From positions 248,001 through 312,000 of the forward strand of contig NZ_JAFEUS010000002.1 of assembly GCF_027853335.1 (NCBI RefSeq): a stretch of DNA of 64,000 nt, in the 5' to 3' direction. Source of the stretch: Leucobacter sp. UCMA 4100 (GTDB lineage: Bacteria > Actinomycetota > Actinomycetes > Actinomycetales > Microbacteriaceae). Made by a program: the position numbers and the translations under genes. Below the pieces are notes generated by a model, which saw nothing but the letters and a program-made list of their open reading frames with translations, had not been told where the DNA came from and searched no databases. Positions 61,421-64,000 of this stretch are shown in pieces (position 1 is the stretch's first letter; each line of letters starts with the position of its first letter).

Positions 61421-62050
61421 ATGACTAAGTATGAGAGTGGTTGGCAATACACCGAGCAGTACCCGAACGAGGGCGACACCCAGGTGAAGGCTCGGCGGCT
61501 CTCGCTCGAAATCGGGGTCGAGCCCGTGAGCCGAGCCATTGCGGCTCAGCTCTCGGCGATTCCCGTCATGACGGGAGCGACGACACTGCTCGAAATCGGC
61601 ACCGGTGTCGGTGTGAGCGGCCTTGCCCTCATGCGGTACGTTCCCGAGGCGCACCTCACCTCGCTCGATGTTGAGGCAGAGACCCAGAAGCACGCGCGGC
61701 AGCTCCTCATCGAGTCTGGCGTCGCAGCCTCACAGTTTCGGCTCGTCGCAGGTGACGCCAAGCAGGTGCTGCCCAGGTTCAACCAGGACTCATACGATCT
61801 CATTCACATTGATGGCGAGAAACGCGACCTGCTTGACTACGTCGAGCTCTCGCTGCCCCTCTTGCGCGTCGGCGGCACGATCGTCATTCCCCACGCCCTC
61901 GCTGGCGGTAAGGTCGCCGACCCAGCCTCACGCGACGAGGTCACAACCCTCATCAGAGACCTCCTGGCGACCGTCCAAGACGCTGAGGCCGTTGTGCCTG
62001 CGCTTTCACCCGTGGGCGACGGCCTGCTCACGCTCACGCGCCGTCAGTAA
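61421..62050 (+). CDS. SAM-dependent O-methyltransferase (class I, Rv1220c-like)
   Basis: The product has 209 residues. The SAM-binding motif LLEIGTGVGVSGLALM is near residue 46, and HLTSLDVEAE (motif II) and DLIHIDGEKRDLLDYVEL (metal or substrate region, near 126) follow. This matches the O-methyltransferase family 3 (CCoAOMT-like) fold. The substrate is unknown. It is divergent from tatB and looks leaderless. Confidence 0.9.
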   Translation: MTKYESGWQYTEQYPNEGDTQVKARRLSLEIGVEPVSRAIAAQLSAIPVMTGATTLLEIGTGVGVSGLALMRYVPEAHLTSLDVEAETQKHARQLLIESGVAASQFRLVAGDAKQVLPRFNQDSYDLIHIDGEKRDLLDYVELSLPLLRVGGTIVIPHALAGGKVADPASRDEVTTLIRDLLATVQDAEAVVPALSPVGDGLLTLTRRQ

Positions 62051-62064
62051 GTACTCATGAAACG

Positions 62065-62098
62065 CGAAAGCGGCCCAGATCACTCCGGGCCGCTTTCG
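62065..62098. terminator. Bidirectional hairpin terminator
   Basis: A 12-bp perfect stem (62065-62076 with 62087-62098) lies between the O-methyltransferase gene and the convergent DUF3117 gene. Confidence 0.8.
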
Positions 62099-62115
62099 TC
62101 AGATGGTTCTTGGGG

Positions 62116-62286
62116 CTACTCGCCGATCACACCGGTGATCACCTTGCGAAGCTCAGCGGCTTCTTCGTCGTTAACCGATACCACGAGCCGCCCTCCGCCT
62201 TCGAGGGGAACTCGCAGAACGATGACTCGACCCTCGCGCTCGGCTTCCATGGGTCCGTCTGTGGTCCTGGGTTTCATAGCCGCCAT
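62116..62286 (-). CDS. DUF3117 family protein
   Basis: This short gene encodes 56 residues: it starts MAAMKPRTTDGPMEAEREGR and ends ELRKVITGVIGE. It matches the actinobacterial DUF3117 family (Rv1211-like), of unknown function. GAGGAGG lies about 5 nt upstream of the ATG. It is flanked by hairpins on both sides, so it is probably a single-gene unit. Confidence 0.92.
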   Translation of the reverse strand: MAAMKPRTTDGPMEAEREGRVIVLRVPLEGGGRLVVSVNDEEAAELRKVITGVIGE

Positions 62287-62393
62287 GTGGCCTCCTCTGT
62301 TTCACGTGTAGGTCTCTATTATCCCGCGAATCGAGACGAACCGCTAACTTCCGGCCAAAATGTTACTGACTTGTTCGCTTGTCGACACGACAA

Positions 62394-62428
62394 AGGGTGC
62401 GGATCGAAGCGTTCTCGATCCACACCCT
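62394..62428 (-). terminator. Hairpin terminator after gltA
   Basis: Arms 62394-62407 and 62415-62428 pair over 14 bp with one mismatch, downstream of the citrate synthase stop. Confidence 0.75.
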
Positions 62429-62469
62429 CCGAGGCTCTTAAGCGGCGATGCCGTTCCCGAGCAAGTGGC

Positions 62470-63762
62470 TTAGCGGTCCAGGTGACGCTCTGGCGAGCCC
62501 GTGTACAGCTGCTGCGGGCGACCAATCTTCGTGCCGAGATCGAGCCGCGCTTCACGCCAGTGGGCGATCCACCCGGGAAGGCGACCGATGGCAAAGAGCA
62601 CGGTGAACATGCGGGTCGGGAACCCCATGGCCTTGTAGATGACGCCCGTATAGAAGTCGACGTTCGGGTAGAGGCGACGTTCCTGGAAGTACGAATCGTT
62701 GAGCGCGATCTGTTCAAGCTCCTGCGCGAGGTCGAGCAGCGGATCGTTCACGCCGAGTTCGGCGAGCACGCGGCCGGCGCTCTCTTTCACGATGCGTGCG
62801 CGGGGGTCGTAATTCTTGTAGACCCGGTGCCCGAAGCCCATGAGCTTCACGCCGTCTTCTTTGTTCTTGACCTTCTCGACGAACGAACGCACGCCCTCAC
62901 CCGAGTCACGAATCTGGCCGAGCATATCGAGCACGGCCTCGTTTGCGCCGCCGTGAAGCGGGCCCGAGAGCGCGTTGATGCCGGCCGAAATCGACGAGAA
63001 GAGGTTCGCGCCGGTCGACCCCACAAGACGCACGGTCGAGGTCGAGGCGTTCTGCTCGTGATCAGCGTGCAGAATGAGCAGCTTATCGAGCGCGTCAACG
63101 AGCACGGGGTTGATCTCGTACTCTTCGGCCATCGTGCCGAAGTTCAGGCGCAGGAAGTTCTCGACGAAGCTGTGGTTGTTGTCGGGGTACAGGGTGGCCT
63201 GACCGATCGACTTCTTGTGTGCGTAGGCCGCGAGCACGGGAAGCTTCGCGAGCAGACGAATGGTGTTGACCTCGACGAACTCTTCAACACTCGTGTCGAG
63301 CGATGACTCGTAGTAGGTCGACATCACCTGCAGGCCGCCGGAGAGCGCCGCCATGGGATGCCCGGTGTGCGGCAGGCCTTCGAAGTAGTAGCGCATGTCT
63401 TCGTGCAACAGGGTGTGACGACGAATGTTGTCGTCAAAAGCCGTGAGCTCTGCGGGCGTTGGCATCTCGCCGTAGATGAGCAGGTAGGCAACCTCGAGAA
63501 AAGTCGACTGCTGCGCGAGCTCTTCGATCGGGTAGCCGCGGTACCGCAGGATTCCCTGGTCGCCATCGATGTAGGTGATGGCTGAGCGGGTCGAAGCGGT
63601 GTTAACAAAACCGTAATCGAGGGCGGTGAGCCCCGACTGTGCGGTCAGCTTACTTACGTCGATCGATGATCGGCCGTCGGTGGCCGGGAGGATGGGCAGC
63701 TCTGCTTCTCCACCCGGAAATGTGAGCTTCGCGGTACCTTGCCCCTGAGCGTTATTCGCCAC
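62470..63762 (-). CDS. gltA: Citrate synthase (type II)
   Basis: The enzyme has 430 residues and condenses acetyl-CoA and oxaloacetate in the TCA cycle. Catalytic motifs: LHADHEQNAS (His, near 265), SGPLHGGANEAV (His, near 305), MGFGHRVYKNYDPR near 346 and the Asp in YPNVDFYTGV near 400. GTG 63762 is preferred because GGAG lies 5 nt upstream; TTG at 63783 is less likely. Confidence 0.95.
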   Translation of the reverse strand: MANNAQGQGTAKLTFPGGEAELPILPATDGRSSIDVSKLTAQSGLTALDYGFVNTASTRSAITYIDGDQGILRYRGYPIEELAQQSTFLEVAYLLIYGEMPTPAELTAFDDNIRRHTLLHEDMRYYFEGLPHTGHPMAALSGGLQVMSTYYESSLDTSVEEFVEVNTIRLLAKLPVLAAYAHKKSIGQATLYPDNNHSFVENFLRLNFGTMAEEYEINPVLVDALDKLLILHADHEQNASTSTVRLVGSTGANLFSSISAGINALSGPLHGGANEAVLDMLGQIRDSGEGVRSFVEKVKNKEDGVKLMGFGHRVYKNYDPRARIVKESAGRVLAELGVNDPLLDLAQELEQIALNDSYFQERRLYPNVDFYTGVIYKAMGFPTRMFTVLFAIGRLPGWIAHWREARLDLGTKIGRPQQLYTGSPERHLDR

Positions 63763-64000
63763 GGCGTCTCCAATCTGCGCCAACTCACTTCGTGGTGGTT
63801 AGCGGCAATACGATGATTTCTCATCTACCTTAACCCGAAAATTCAATGAGCAGTGAATCGGAGTCGTTGAATGAACCCTACAGTTCAGATGGTTCGAAGC
63901 TGTACAAAGCGAATAATTGTCGCAACCCTCAATGATTCCATCTCGTCTGTGCACGTTGGCACAGTTTTTAACGAGGGCTAGGCCATTGGCGGCAGTTCGG
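63763..64000. other. Upstream region of gltA, right edge
   Basis: No gene is seen. The stretch from about 63810 to 63990 is more AT-rich than its neighbours and probably contains the gltA promoter and the promoter of a rightward gene beyond the window. No specific operator can be supported. Confidence 0.4.

Noticed and set aside
62110-63306. 398-codon open frame opposite DUF3117 and gltA
   Set aside because: Antisense to citrate synthase, whose active-site motifs are all present.
1-64000. CRISPR arrays, rRNA genes and complete insertion sequences
   Set aside because: No regular short repeats with spacers, no rRNA-like sequence and no transposase reading frame were seen.

Overview
The window is a piece of a high-GC Gram-positive (actinobacterial) chromosome. 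Codon third positions are strongly G/C. GTG and TTG starts are frequent, and many genes look leaderless. Several genes are actinobacterial signature families: DUF3039, DUF3107, DUF3117, DUF2469, UPF0182, AdnA/AdnB and a UvrD2-like helicase. The CDP-glycerol glycerophosphotransferases and overall gene order suggest Microbacteriaceae, possibly a Leucobacter-like genus; this is inference.

Positions 1 to about 13,650 are an integrated conjugative or mobilizable element. It carries a VirD4/TraG-type coupling protein, small accessory genes, a candidate oriT region, a MobF relaxase-helicase, a J-domain membrane protein, an XRE regulator with a lipoprotein between two 27-nt repeats, and a two-gene Gabija-like anti-phage operon (OLD-family ATPase/TOPRIM nuclease plus UvrD-like helicase). 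The right end of the element cuts comM (yifB, Mg-chelatase-like) just before its P-loop lysine. A 20-bp near-palindrome at the junction gives stop codons to both gajB and the comM remnant. The integrase, the other half of comM and the rest of the secretion genes would lie left of position 1.

Positions 13.7 to 17 kb are ordinary chromosome: the comM remnant, yraN, DUF2469, pncB and DUF3039. Positions 17 to 24.4 kb hold an ABC exporter and a cell-wall polymer cluster: two CDP-glycerol glycerophosphotransferases, one with a tandem duplication, and a glycosyltransferase. Positions 24.4 to 28.6 kb hold an HtrA-like protease and a sortase-anchored surface protein. An initiator tRNA and a lone RecF-like ATPase follow.

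Positions 30.3 to 36.3 kb are a catabolic operon: GAF/PucR-type regulator, thiolase, acyl-CoA ligase and MHS transporter. Positions 36.4 to 56.9 kb match the gene order around Rv3193c-Rv3211 of Mycobacterium tuberculosis: UPF0182, PDZ protease, DUF2342, an Rv3196-like protein, UvrD2, AdnB, AdnA, DUF3107, a ferritin-like protein and a DEAD-box helicase. The whiB7 and ABC1-kinase genes of that locus are missing here.

Positions 56.9 to 63.8 kb hold a PHP phosphoesterase, aminopeptidase P, a stress-type membrane protein, Mrp, TatB, an O-methyltransferase, a short DUF3117 gene (62116-62286) and citrate synthase. No rRNA, CRISPR array or complete insertion sequence was seen.
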